Assembly: GCA_037102815.1 (NCBI GenBank)
Contig: BTPP01000003.1
Location: forward strand, 4,278,001-4,342,000
Source: Neurospora intermedia
Lineage: Eukaryota > Ascomycota > Sordariomycetes > Sordariales > Sordariaceae
Direction of reading: 5' to 3'
DNA: 64,000 nucleotides
The notes beneath the pieces are model-generated. The model was not told the DNA's origin and did not search any database. It saw nothing but the letters and a program-made list of their open reading frames with translations. Of this stretch, positions 35,775 through 47,953 are shown piece by piece; position 1 is the stretch's first letter, and each line of letters starts with the position of its first letter. Both the position numbers and the translations under genes were made by a program.

Positions 35775-37986
35775 ATGTTGCGCCAAAGCATAATAGCAGC
35801 CAGCCACTGTCCAAACGCTCCAGTGGCTGGGATAACGATTTTACCCACGAGAGCCGCGGCGAGATCCCTCGTACGCACACGTCCGTACGTTAGCCGACTA
35901 AGAAGCGCATCCGCGACCACATCGACGACGACGAAACACAATCGAATACCACAATGCTTCTACTCCTCCTCCCGTAGCAGCCGTACAGCCTGGTCCCATG
36001 CTACTACAGCGCCAGGCCCCTCCTCCGGTCCATTCGAGCCGCTCACCCCCCCGTCGCCATCCAAACTCGGTGCCCCGTACCCCGCGCGCTCCTATACCCG
36101 CACCCGCCGCTGGTCGCGCAGACTCCTCATATTGTCATCTCTCATCGGCGTCGCCTACCTCACCGACAAGTACGTTTACGCCTCCGGGCTCGCCCGCTCC
36201 CTGCGCACCTTCGGTGTAGGCCTTGTCGTTGCGGCCGACTACAAGCTCAACTTCCGGCCGGAACCGCTTTCGATTCCCTGGATTGGTATTCCTGAGGGCA
36301 TCCCAGAACTACATCGGCGCAACGCCGAGCGACTATCTGATCTGCTCCGTCATAATGGCGGACTGTACCTCAAGATTGGCCAGGCCATTGCCATGCAGAG
36401 TGCGGTTCTGCCGCCGGAGTTTCAAGCCATGTTCTCGCGTATGTTTGACGACGCGCCCCAGGATTCATGGGAGGAGGTAGAGCAGGTGATCCGGGAGGAT
36501 TTTGGCGGGAGGAGTGTTGAGGAAGTGTTTGGTGTAAGCTTTTCCGGGGCGGAGGGTAGGGGTGTGATGGAGCGCACGGCAAGGGCGAGTGCGAGCGTGG
36601 CGCAGGTGCATTGGGCGCGGTTGCCGGATGGGAGAGAGGTGGCGATCAAGATACAGAAACCGGAGATCGAAAGGCAGATAGGCTGGGATTTGTGGGCGTT
36701 CAAGTGAGTATACCTGATCATACACCAATCTTTAGTATCGACTAACATACCTTTACAGAGTTGTGACGTGGGTCTACACATGGTGGTTCGACCTACCACT
36801 CTACAGTCTGGTGCCATTTATCAGCGAGCGATTACGACTAGAGACAGATTTCGAGAACGAGGCCAAGAATTCCGAAATTATGCGCCAGCTTGTCGAAAAC
36901 GAGCCCAGCCTTCGTGAGCGCGTCTATATACCTCCAGTCTACCCCGAACTCAGCTCCAAGCGCGTCCTCACGACTGAATGGATTGAAGGCATCAGACTAT
37001 GGGACAAGGACGCCATGACCCGGCCCTGGCTAGGCGGCTACGGCAAAGGGTCAGCCGGCGTCCACGGCGCCCAACTAGACCCGCCCGACATGCCCGCCAT
37101 CCGGAGCGCACTTCGCAAGAACACACAAGGCGACACGTTTATGATTAAGCCCGAGCGAACCGAGTGGAAGGGGCGGCGCGGCAAGGGTGGCCTCGGACTC
37201 TCAACGAAGGATGTCATGACCACCATGGTCGATCTCTTCTCTGCCCAAATCTTCAAGTGGGGAGTCGTTCACTGCGATCCGCACCCAGGCAACGTTTTCA
37301 TCCGGCGCTTACCCAACGGGCGAGCTGAGCTCGTGCTCATCGACCATGGTCTCTACGTCTACATGAGCGACAAGTTCCGGCACGAATACGGCGAGTTCTG
37401 GAAGGCACTGATGACCTTCGACAACAACAAGATCAAGGAAATCACGGACGAATGGGGCATCAAAGCCGCCGACCTATTTGCCTCGGCAACGCTCCTCCGT
37501 CCATACGAGGGAGGCGACGACGGCGGGTTCCAGGCCAAGCTGATGAAGCACCTGGATGGCAACAAGACGGCCAGCGAGCGCTCCTACGAGATGCAGGCAC
37601 GCATGAAGCAAGGGATCCGCGACGTGCTTGCGGACGAGGACAAGTGGCCCAAGGAGCTTATCTTCATCGGGCGCAACATGCGTATAGTCCAAGGAAACAA
37701 TCAGTACCTGGGCTCGCCCGTGAACCGTATCAAGATGATGGGCGAATGGGCCAGCCGGAGCTCGTTCCAGGATCCAAACCTCCCGCTCGGACAGCGGTTG
37801 GTGAATTACTGGCATCACTTTTTGTTCAAGTGCGTGCTGGCGCTGACAGACGTGGCGTTTTACTTCTTCCGGGTGAGGCAGTTGCTACATCGCGGGGGAG
37901 GTATGGAGGATGAGTTGGAGGCAAGGATGAGAGATGTCGCGAAGGAGTTTGGGGTTGAGTTGCAGCACAATGTCTTTGAAGGCTGA
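35775..37986 (+). CDS. mcp2: ABC1/ADCK kinase-like protein, Mcp2/Cqd2 type
   Basis: Exons 35775-36703 and 36759-37986 encode 718 aa. The frame is open 24 codons further upstream without an ATG, so the start is the ATG at 35775. The N-terminus is Arg/Ser-rich without acids for about 60 residues, a mitochondrial presequence, and is followed by a membrane helix near 117-130 (LLILSSLIGVAYLT). The ABC1 fold shows the KxGQ motif (KIGQ, 200-203), an Ala-rich loop ASASVAQVHWARL in place of a P-loop, VAIKIQKP with the ATP lysine, the catalytic HCDPHPGN (D483, N488) and D505 in LIDHG. Within the family the ILEADCK1-like architecture and the long insert before HCDPHPGN suit yeast Mcp2 (Cqd2), an inner-membrane protein tied to coenzyme Q distribution and lipid homeostasis. 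Cqd1 is the main alternative. Confidence 0.88.
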
Positions 37987-40900
37987 TGATGATCATTATC
38001 AGTGCTGGGTTGTACTCATGTGTGGTTGAAGACAACTCTTTTTTTCGTTCCCAGGAGGATACCTCTACATGTACATTTCAGCACGCCCCGTGAGCGGTGG
38101 AGGGGTAGCTTCTTTGAGTATTGAAGATATCTAGAGCGAATAGCCGGGGCGCACGGGTTGGTGTTGATGACGGGCATGCAAGGCGTTGGGGCGCAGGATA
38201 GATATGGGCTCTCAACTTCAATGATAGATTTCTTCTTTGACTATCTTATAGGCTTGAGATGTCAAACGATCCCACTCCTCTTGTACTACGGTCCAATGCT
38301 GGTTTTGTGTGTCAGCTTGTTACTCTTGATATACTGAACGGTGTCCATCCCAAATTGTTCCACACCTCACAAGGACAAATTTGATGGTTAAGCACAGATT
38401 GAAAGGCATCGACAGCTACCAATATATATTCAAGGTTATATCACGCTTTGATAATGAAATTAAACCAATAAATCAGACATCGTTACACCCAACGAAGTTG
38501 ATCCATGGTGGTGAACCAAGAATCAAGCAGTACCCATGCCTCACCCCCACTTTTTGGGTCTCGCCAGACTCGCGGGCATTGGACTGTAGCGTATGCGCTG
38601 CCTATCCAAAAGCCACCAAACATCTAGTGTAAAACTGACTACACTGAGAGTTAGTGGAGGAAGGGGAGGCGCCTGGATGGAGACAAGTTGCCCAGGTGGA
38701 GATATCTGACACAAGAAGACCCTTCGTGCCTGTGCACACAGTAGTGTCCTTCCTTATCTTGGGCGCTGGCAAGGATGTTATTGGCATGGCATGTATCCTC
38801 TTTCCTGTTCCGAGAAGCTGTTGGCCACGCAGACCACGTTCATATATGACATTCATCCTGGTGACGTCTCATCTATAACTCTTTTTCAATCCTTGTCCCT
38901 GTATGTCGAGACGTAATCCAAGGATCCATCTGGCTAAGCTGAGAAGAACTAATTTCTCTCTCACCCGTAAACGGATATCGCTCCTCTTTCAAAGGGCACA
39001 ACGTGCTCGAACCACGGGAGTTGGGGTTTCGTCGCCGAATTATCCAATGTGATGCATCATGCACAAGGCGCTTAGGCCATTTCCCCAAACAGGAATAGCG
39101 TTGAATATCTCGTGGAGTCCGCGTTCAATGTGAAACAGGTACCTGAGCAAACAGGGGTTGGGCTTGCACCACGAGGGAATGGAGGCGGACCCACTCTCCC
39201 ACTGAAGCCACTATTCTCCACATAGCTTAAAAGCTGGGCGGGGGGGTTTGTGTTGAGTGTGAACGAACGTCTCCTCCTGAAATAAAATTGAGTACCGAAC
39301 GGAGAAGTCCTAGTGTACCACCCATACCCATCCTCTCTCAGCCCAGATGAGACTCAACACTGTTCTGTGCTGTGCGCATGAGTGAGTTCGTGTTTTTTTT
39401 TTGGAGGAAGCCATTTGTTTTGTTTGCTACCGATGCTTGGCTACGTTGCACTGGCTCTACCAGGTGGCTCTGGCTTGCAACCGCAAACGTTATTCCATGT
39501 AACCCCCGACATTTGTTCTCTGCAATGCGGATTTGGCCTGGCTTGAGGATTTACCTACACGCCTTCTAAAGCCTCCTCCAAGCCCTACGAGTCGTCCGAG
39601 CTTCTGGAACTGTGGGCGAGAATAGCTTCGAATGAATGCGTGCAACAGCACGTGGCTTCAGCTTTAATACTCTCCGTGCGACCATATCCACCTTGGGAAC
39701 ACGATGGATGACGGAAAGACGCGTGCACAGCCGTCACTGGCCGACTGAGAAGGGCGCGTACTTCTCTGTGCAACACGAATATCTGTAGAGGGCCGAAGAG
39801 GGGAGCATCCAAGAGAGCAGTCAAGATTCGATGGTGCGGGATGTCTGCTTGAAGAGGGTTTTCTCTGGCGTCGGCTCGGCCGGTTGTCGAGACTGGGTTA
39901 GAGTCTGGACGATCGGTTAGCTTCTCAAGGCATGTGCATAAGAGAATGGTCGGTACCACCTCAGCCGGCGTTGGACGGTTGGAACAGAATAACATGGGCC
40001 ATCACCCGCTACAATCTAATAGGGGCCGACCCAAACAGTCCGTGCGATCCGCTTGAAGGTAAAGATATCGCGAAAATGAGTGTCTTCTCGTGCCCTCAGG
40101 AAATCAAAGCATACAGACTCCGAGGCGGCAAGACAGCGGGTTGAAGACGCAAGACAGGACAAAGCCAAGGCTTGTGTCTCTTGCGCTTCCCCGGTTTCTG
40201 CGTTTCAAATCGGGAATCTACTTCAACCCATCTCATCTCCAGGGTCGTAGATGGTGATAGGTGGGGAGCTTAGAAACTCTCGCTGGCCCAACCAGGCAGT
40301 TGGCACGAAGGTCAAGGGTGTAGCTTGGCCCCCGTCTTTCTTTAGTGGTTGCTCTGACCCTGGTCATCCCAGGCTCTGTGCCATGCGACATCCGCCGGGG
40401 ATTCAACCTCGCCGCCAGCCAATCCGCTTGTCTTGTGCCTGACCAGCGTTTCTTCTGGTCGGGAAGGTCTTCTTTTTTGTTTCTGTTTCTGTTTCTTCTC
40501 CGCGCCCAACGTCCTTCTTTCTGCGACTCACCTCCATCGGTCCAAAGTCGTTTGTGATCTCATCGACAGCTGGTTGTCGTCTATCCTCCTCTTCCTTTCC
40601 CTCTTACACAACTACAAATATCCATCTCGATCCTTGCTTGTTCCCTCCTCCGCGCTGAGCAAGTCTCGCGCGCACTACCGTTTTGTACGGCCACAAACCG
40701 CCATCCCCTCGTTTCATCTTTACGTCGTTTCGCCCGAGACCGTCAAGGTTCACGTAAGTTGTCAGTTCTTTTGCGCCGCAGCTACCACATTCCATTGGAC
40801 GTGCTGGTCCATTATCATGATGTTGTCGAGACCTATTCGAGGACAAGAAGTACCGCGCGATGTTTGGCCGTGGTATCTGGTTTTTGTGGAAGTTGTTGAA

Positions 40901-41910
40901 AGAGACATGAGTCAGTTTGACCAATCAAGGTTGAAAGTGACGAGGATGAAAAGATATCGCGGACCAAGGAGAACACCAAGAAGAACGAAGATGAAAGGAG
41001 TGTACTAACGAAATCAAAATCCAGAGAATATTATACATCTTGCTCCAAAAGTCGTTGGTTGCATCCCGGCTGAGGCTCGAGACGGACCTTTGGTTCCCTT
41101 CATTTCATCTGGACTTTGCCAGTCTCAACTGTTCGACGCCAACTGCCGCTCACCCTTCGCTCGCTCTAACCGAATATTCTGCACCTTCCGCGTTCCTATT
41201 CCATTTACGAAACACGCCGGTTCTGCTCGCGGGATATCGATCGCAAACTGGGTGAAAAGTCCTGACTTTAGAGGGTTAGTTCAGGTTATTGGAAGAACAG
41301 TCCCCTGCATCCTCCAGTAACACTTGCGAAAGTGTGTTCCGCGCTTGCCCTTCCATCTTCCAATCTCGACAGCCACTGTGATCCAACGCTAGAGATAGGT
41401 AGCAAAGGTATACAAGTTTTCTTCTAGAGGTAGGCAGCTCCAAGTCAAACTTACCTAGATCAGCTCCTACCCGCTTCGAGGCAATGGAAGGGATTCCCTT
41501 CCTTCTTGAGTCCACCAACCAACATAGGTTGGCAGTGAGGCGGCCAGCTGGACTACCTCTCTACTTACTTATCCTCAAACACTTTCCACTGCAGCCTCTC
41601 GCTTTCCTTTCACTATGGTTCGAAAGCTAACCACCGTCTTGACAGGCCCACAGCCCGGTCATCGATCGCTTCCTCATCAAAGTTGTCGAACTTGTCTGCT
41701 GCCTGCCAATCAACTGACTGACTCAAGGACCAATATTATTTGTCCACCTTTTTCTCTGTGGTCGGCTTTAGTTACCTACCTCTCGACAGATAGAGTGCAT
41801 ATCGCAGTTGCCGAGGATACAAGTCGACCGCCTTTTTCTGCCGAAGCATACCTACGCAGTCAAAGCTCGACACGCGTCGATCACTTGCATTTAGCCTCTC
41901 ACCGAGAGCT
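37987..41910. other. Spacer and long leader upstream of the septin gene
   Basis: A 3.9 kb stretch. The first 2.4 kb shows no gene. From about 40440 the plus strand becomes CT-rich (tttgtttctgtttctgtttc), as at fungal transcription starts, and from there to 41910 it looks like a long 5' leader with at least one intron (listed separately). A minus-strand 136-codon ORF at 39995-39585 is unrecognised. Confidence 0.55.
40754..41024 (+). other. Predicted intron in the septin 5' leader
   Basis: Donor GTAAGT at 40754, branch point tactaacg at 41003-41010 and acceptor ccag ending at 41024, 271 nt. It lies between a CT-rich presumed start region and the ATG at 41911. Neither flank is coding, so this would be a leader intron. 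Prediction from splice signals only. Confidence 0.4.
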
Positions 41911-43535
41911 ATGAACCAGTCTCCTGCTCGCCGATCTAGTTTTGGAGGAATGTTACTACGCAGGACCAAGAGTGGCGACATGAAGAAGCAGCAGCAGCAG
42001 GCCAAAGCGCAAGAGCTCCAGCGCCAGCGTGATGCTGCACTTCCTCAGTCGCCTCCTCGGCTGCCCGCCCTCTACAACGGAGCCCCCGCTCTCCAACTAG
42101 GGCTCGGTACCGAGGCTCGTCCCGATTCACTCGCAATCATCTCAGGAACCACGGACTCGACGGGCGTCGGACACTCATCTAATTACTCTATATCTTCTAC
42201 TACTCGTCCATCCATGGAGGCTTCACGCTCAGTATACAAAGTCCCTCCGCCTCCCCCCATTCCCAACGGCTTCGACCCTTACGTCAATGCCACCAGTATG
42301 GCGCATCGTGGACGTTACAGCTATGCTAGCAGTGCAGTTAGCTCCATCAACAGCCCCAGAAGAGTCCGCAGAAGAAAGGATCCGACTGCCTTCAAGTAAG
42401 TGTGATCAAACGACTCGTGCGAGAACTCGTCGATTCTAACCTTCCACTCAACAGTGTTCTCGTTGTCGGTGCCAGCAACTCGGGAAAAACATCGTTCTTG
42501 GAGTTCCTCAAGAGTGCCTTGGCACTACCCAAGCGGCGGGGAAAGCCCGCTGACCAGCAAGATCACCCTCCGAAACCCTCACCTTCCGGTAACTTCATTC
42601 CGCATTATCTCGAAACCGAGTTCGACGGTGAACGCGTCGGATTGACGTTGTGGGATTCAGAGGGACTGGAAAAGAATGTTGTTGATTTGCAGCTCCGCGA
42701 GCTATCAAGTTTCTTGGAGAGCAAGTTTGAGGAAACATTCGTAGAGGAGATGAAGGTCGTGAGATCGCCTGGTGTACAGGATACCCACATCCACGCCGTC
42801 TTCCTCCTCCTCGACCCCGCACGACTTGATCGAAACATCGCAGCCAGCTGGGCCGGCGCTGGCAATATGTTTCTCAACGGCATCAGGCACTCTCCCTCTT
42901 CTCGTATCGCGGGGGCTTTGGACGAAGACCTCGATTTGCAAGTTATGCGAACACTCCATGGAAAGACCACGGTGATCCCGGTTATAGCCAAGGCTGATAC
43001 TATCACAACGAAGCACATGAGCGTGCTAAAGAGGGCGGTCTGGGATAGCCTTAAGAGGGCCAACCTGGATCCTTTGCAGGCCCTTGGACTGGATGAGGAA
43101 GATGACGACGACGACTCCTCTGACCGTATCGATGAAGAAGAAGAGAATCCTGTGTTCGACCACAGTGACACAGAGGAGGCTGTTCATGACGAAGAGCGTC
43201 TTACCGCAAAGCAAGGGTCTTCACCCAGCTCTAACCGACACTCTAATGGCTCCGTTCGCCGCCACAAGCCTTCAGAGGAGGCTACTTCGGAGGATGAAAT
43301 TCCTTTCGTCCCCATGTCGATCATCAGCCCAGATCTCTATGAGCCGGGTGTCATCGGCCGCAAATTCCCCTGGGGTTTTGCGGATCCCTACAATGAAGAG
43401 CACTGCGACTTTGTTCGTCTTAAGGATGCCGTCTTCAACGAGTGGCGTTCCGATTTGCGGGAGGCCAGTCGGGAACAGTGGTACGAGAACTGGAGGACGA
43501 GCAGGCTGAAGCAACACGGCGCAAAGATCCGTTAG
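41911..43535 (+). CDS. Divergent septin-family GTPase (asp/AspE-like)
   Basis: Exons 41911-42395 and 42455-43535 encode 521 aa. An N-terminal region of about 160 residues is disordered, with a Lys/Gln stretch (MKKQQQQAKAQELQRQ) and a polyproline segment (VPPPPPIPNGF). The GTPase domain starts right at the splice junction: G1 GASNSGKTS (167-175), G3 DSEG (229-232), the septin-type strand THIHAVFLLLDP and G4 AKAD (340-343). The septin unique element is present near 468-481 (WGFADPYNEEHCDF). Two things depart from core septins: G1 is not the usual GESGLGKST form, and an acidic/Ser-rich insert of about 70 residues (375-443) separates G4 from the unique element. No C-terminal coiled coil follows. 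It resembles the filamentous-fungus asp/AspE group more than Cdc3/10/11/12. Confidence 0.85.
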
Positions 43536-44741
43536 TGTGGTTCTGGACAGCTATGAATGCCGATGCCTGTCTGGTTGGCCTCTTGTTCCGATACTTCGAA
43601 ATGGCATCCTTTCCAGTACCATCGGATATCGAATTACGCCATTTCAGACCGAACAGCTGATGGTACCATGCGTCTGAATATACGTTGAGCAGAATGTAGC
43701 CCAGCGGCACTGGGATACCCATTTGATAACGCCGGACGTGGAGATTCCGTTCAGCGCATCCATTACTGTATGGTAGTTCCTATTCTTGCCTCGGAGTCTG
43801 GCAGTACATGATCAGACGTGGACAGGAGGTAACATGTTATGGAGACAGAGCAGAGTGTTTTTCGATGTGTTTCATGTGTTATGTTTCTACATGGCTTGTT
43901 TGATTGTTTACGGATATGGAATACCCACAGACAGCCCTTTATCTACTTTCTTAGTTCGTACATCTATCTTTTTGTCTCGCCGCATGGCACTTGTTCTTTC
44001 TTGCTGGTTGTTTTGTACTATGGCATCTGTACGTGCTGATGAGGAAAGTGAGAGTGGCAGCATGAAAGGCAGCTTACTCACAGTGGATGAGCCAGAGAAC
44101 GGGAGAAATCTAGAAATTAGATGATTATATATCCTGTCGCTGGTCCATTTCACCGTACCTTACGCAGATATTGAAATGTTGCTGGTTCGACTCTCAACGG
44201 AAGTCATCATCATCCTTTACTATATTCAGCAACTCCATATATGGTACTTCTCGTAGTCGTAGCAGTTACTTTGGAGATTTTCCAGTTCAGGAGGTACGCA
44301 CGCCTGGTAAATAACCAATTGACGATTTCGATATAGTGTATTTTCTTCTTCCTCCCATTCCCGTTGCCTAGCCTCGAATTTCAAGTGACTTGTTTGTCTC
44401 ATTCTTTCTCCCACCCAAAACAATGATATATAAACACAGGTTGCCGCCCAATGCTTGTTTTCAACCCATCCTTCTTCTCCCGATGTCATACACATACATA
44501 CGATCAGAAGACAGCAGAAGGGGCTTCTACGGTCCTATCCATGCATTCCGTATGCTCCATGTCGGTGATGCAAGAGAAAATTTTCCTCCTTCATGAATTT
44601 CGCCTTCCTGAAATCCGTGGCGCCTTTGTATGTGCCGTCGTATACAAGCCGAATTTCATCTTCCCTCGAACCTCCCTCCTGGTTCAGCCAAGATCAACCT
44701 TTCTACCAGCCGTGCCAGTGCCAGCGCTTCTTTTGAATCTC
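43536..44741. other. Convergent 3' flanks, septin / zinc protein
   Basis: 1.2 kb between converging stop codons. It is AT-rich with no recognisable coding sequence. A TATATAAA string near 44427 has no gene start close by on either strand. Confidence 0.6.
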
Positions 44742-46581
44742 CTAGATTTGCGCCTTGACCTGGTTCGCTTCCTCCCAGTTGCTAATGGCTTCGTCGAACG
44801 GGATGACATGATCCTTGATGTTCCTGGCTTTGTACCGAGTCCTGATCTGCAGGAACGGAGGATTCTCGCCGAGTCCGCTGTTAGGGCCGCCGTCGTCGTT
44901 GTTGTCATTGTTGTTACGGTTGCGGTTGTTGTAGCTGTCCCTGTCGCCTCTGTCCCTGTCTCTATCTCTCGCGCTCGGACCCGACGAGGAGGAGAGCGGC
45001 GGCATGGGAAAGTACTCGAGATGTTGGCGGTCGATGAGGGTGATGTTCAGCTGCCGGCGCGTGGGCATGTGGATGTTTTCGCGGTGGCCTTGAAAGTTTA
45101 GGTCGTAGCATCGCAGAGAGCAGAAGACAGATTCGCACTTGAGCGTGGTCAGACACTCACGGCAGAAGCAGACGGGGCTCGAGGCGTTGGGGTCCGAGTC
45201 AACGGGCGACGAAGCGACCGTGCTGGTGCCGTCCATATTCACGTCTTGGTCCGGGTCGTAGTGTTGGTGGCTGTGGCGGAGAGGGTTGACTTGGACACAG
45301 TCGTCTCTGGAGGCGCATTGGTGGTCGGTTTCGATGTGGCTGGGCTAGATGAGGAGGGTTAATAAGGCTGGGCCGAAGATCTGAGGAGCCATGTACGCCG
45401 CCGTCTAAACACATATCTCGAGAAGGAAGAAGAACACTTACCAGGCCTTCGGTGTTGCATCCCGGCGAACACCACACAGTCTGCCGTTCCCTCACACCTT
45501 TTTGCACCAAAACCAAACATAAAGGGCAGCTCAGGAAATCCCGAGTCTTGGGCATCTGCCCGCAGTTGTGGCACGCGGGCAGGTTGTAAAGCTCTTCTGG
45601 GACCTTGTGCTCCGATATGCTGGCCTTCTTCGTCTTCTGTAGTTCGTATGCCGCCCGAGCCCTCTTCAGATCTTCCAATCGTTTCTTAACCTGGCCGATC
45701 TTGGCATGTGCCCCCGTTGCCTCCTTCCTGTCGTCTAATATCCTGTCGATCACCTGGCCCAATGGTGTCCCGTTTTTGAACATGTCGAAGTACTTCTTCT
45801 GAGAGCCTTGCAAGTTCTTTCCGTCACAGCCCTGTGCGACTGTGCTGCAAAACGACTTCCTCATAATCTCCACTCGGTCCTCATCGCTCGTTTCTGCAGC
45901 GGCAAACTCAGGCGGGAAGCCAGTATCCATCCCCGTCATGGTTGCGTCTCCATTCTCGTCCTTCCCGCCCTGCAGTAGCTTGTCGATATCTTCGGCCAGG
46001 CGAAGTACATTCTGATGTGACCGTGCCGCCTGGCGCGCTTGCTGCAGTTCCTCTATCCTCTCGACAATATGATCCTTTGCTGCCGCTGCCGCCGGGTCTG
46101 CATCCTCCGGGAGGACGGCATCGTCCAGTTTTCCGATGACGGTTCGTAAGAGCCGCACAAGTGAGGATTGTACGACCTCGAGGTACCAACTGTCCCGCTC
46201 AGCCTGTACACGGTCGTCGATGGTTCGTGGATCAACTTGATATTCCTTCGCACCAGCTAGCATGGTGTCGATGTCCCGCAAGAAGGAGCGCCGTGTTGTG
46301 CACCACTCGCCGGCAGCGGCGGCGCGTGATTGGTGGTAGCGTGCGCGGACGAGGTCCAAGGCCTTTCGGTAGCAGTCCGGGCATGTGACTAGGAATTTCG
46401 GTGGTGGTGATGATGATGATGTTGATGTTGTTGATACTGATGGGTGAGCACCAGTGGCGCTGTTGGAGCGTAAGGAACCGTGTTGTGATATGCATTGCGA
46501 CCGGATACCATCAAGGTGTTTGGCAAGTTGCTTATCTCTGCTCACGGTGAGACTGGACAAATATAATAGATCGTCTGCCAT
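44742..46581 (-). CDS. Protein with tandem MYND-like zinc motifs, unknown function
   Basis: Exons 46581-45442 and 45344-44742 encode 580 aa. I chose the ATG at 46581 (MADDLLYLSSLTVSRDKQLA) because the open frame upstream reads like untranslated leader. The first 330 residues are largely helical, with a Cys pair FLVTCPDC and charged coiled segments (VKKRLEDLKRARAAYELQK). Two zinc-type modules follow. Module 1: C337-x2-C340-x11-C352-x2-C355-x15-C371-x3-C375-x7-H383-x4-H388. Module 2: C441-x2-C444-x5-C450-x4-C455-x3-C459-x7-H467-x4-H472. The halves VWCSPGC and VFCSLRC are clearly related. Module 1 crosses the splice junction with perfect spacing, which supports the intron (donor GTAAGT, branch ATTAACC, acceptor CTAG). 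A Arg/Asp/Asn-rich low-complexity stretch separates module 2 from the C-terminus. No family name is known to me. Confidence 0.8.
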
Positions 46582-47519
46582 GGTGGGACAGACGAGGCCA
46601 AAGGCGCGTGTGTGATTCGTAGACTGAATGCCAGTGTCAGGGCCAGTAACAAGGACAATGGTGGCTTGGGTGAGTTGAGTGGTATCAAAAGCTGTAGTTG
46701 TAAACTGAACCGATGGTCGCATCCAGTGGAAATGTGCTTTATAAGAACAACCAAAAAGAAAATGGGTATCTTGTAAAGGAAGAGTGGATGGACCAAAGTA
46801 TTTTGCGTCTGGTTGCGAACATGAAAGAGTGAGAGTTAGTTCTGTCAAAAGTGGTGAAATGTAGGTATGAAAGAAGTTTGTCAAGCCGGCAAAGCTGAAT
46901 TAGTTGGTCGGCAAGCTGGAGAATTGTACCTTGTGTGAGATGGATGGAATTAGAAATGTACGTGGATGGCTTCACTTCCCACTGGAAACTTCCAGGTTTC
47001 TGCCGCTTCGTGAAGACTGAAGGCTGAGGACGGAGTTTCAACCTTGAAGTGCCGTCACGTCGAGGTTGCCAATGTCAAGTTGCGTATCTAGTGCCCCCGG
47101 CACCGCGTAGTGGTCAAGATGGCCCGGGCCCGGGGGAGTGCAGTCCCAAGTCTCCAGTGGGCAACTCCCCCCGCCGAGCCCGTTTCACCCGACCAGGCCA
47201 CTCCACCTTTTTGACTCCACTGGTAGATGGTCCGTTCACTGGCTCAAAGGCTTGGCATTACAGTCTGCCGCACTGCGCGCTATGTGACAAATAACGAAGC
47301 CTTGCAGGGCGCAAGCACTTCAGGTCCGTCGTCCATAGTATCCATCCACTCAACGCGTATCGCACTGGCATACAGCGTCCCTGCTTTCCAACTAAATATT
47401 CATCGTACCTCTCGACAACGACAACAACAGCAACATCCCGTCATCCCAATCATCATCCTTTCACCCCTTCTTTCCGTATCGAATCAGTCAATAAAAGCGT
47501 GCTCGGATTTAATCTCATA
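46582..47519. other. Divergent promoter, zinc protein / SF3b5
   Basis: 0.94 kb upstream of both genes. The centre (47090-47220) is GC-rich, with C-runs and a cccgggcccggggg palindrome-like core. The side next to SF3b5 is CA/CT-rich. No coding signal apart from weak ORFs. Confidence 0.6.
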
Positions 47520-47953
47520 ATGGTGGGACCACGCCGTCTGCTTCCCAGCCCTTTCTCCGGCGCATACTAACCCAAAACCTCAACCATCAACAGGCGGACA
47601 AGCTTCGTACCCAACAGGAACTCGAGCGGCTCCAGGCCAAGTACATTGGCACCGGTCACCCAGACACGACGAGCTGGGAGTGGAAAACCAACATCCACCG
47701 CGACACGTACGCCAGCATTGTCGGACACCCACCCCTCTTATCGTACATAGCGCTAGCTGAAAATGAGCCTGCGGCCAAGGTCCGCGCAAGACTTATTCGC
47801 GTACGTCACCGTTTGATATGTGGAGGGAGTCGGGATGTTGCTTTAAGCTAATGTTTGTTCTTTGTCTGTCAGAAAATGCTGCAACCGATGGGACCGCCTC
47901 CACCCAGGGAGGGTGAGGAGCCTATGCTTGTTGACCGAAAGGCCGATGCTTAG
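47520..47953 (+). CDS. SF3B5: Splicing factor 3b subunit 5 (SF3b10)
   Basis: Exons 47520-47522 (the ATG alone), 47594-47800 and 47873-47953 give 96 aa, the size of the family. The protein is a small core subunit of SF3b in the U2 snRNP that helps hold SF3b1 at the branch site. It starts (M)ADKLRTQQELERLQAKYIG and contains the diagnostic run TGHPDTTSWEWKTNIHRDTY, then LLSYIALAENE, RARLIRKMLQPMGPP. Reading straight through from the ATG hits a stop after 16 codons, and no other ATG precedes ADKLRT in frame, so splicing directly after the start codon is required. Intron 1 has a perfect tactaaccc branch point and CAACAG acceptor but a weak GTGGGA donor. Intron 2 (72 nt) is normal. Confidence 0.9.

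Noticed and set aside
46582-46884. 101-residue N-terminal extension of the zinc protein
   Set aside because: No in-frame ATG gives a sensible start, and the residues look like translated promoter/leader.
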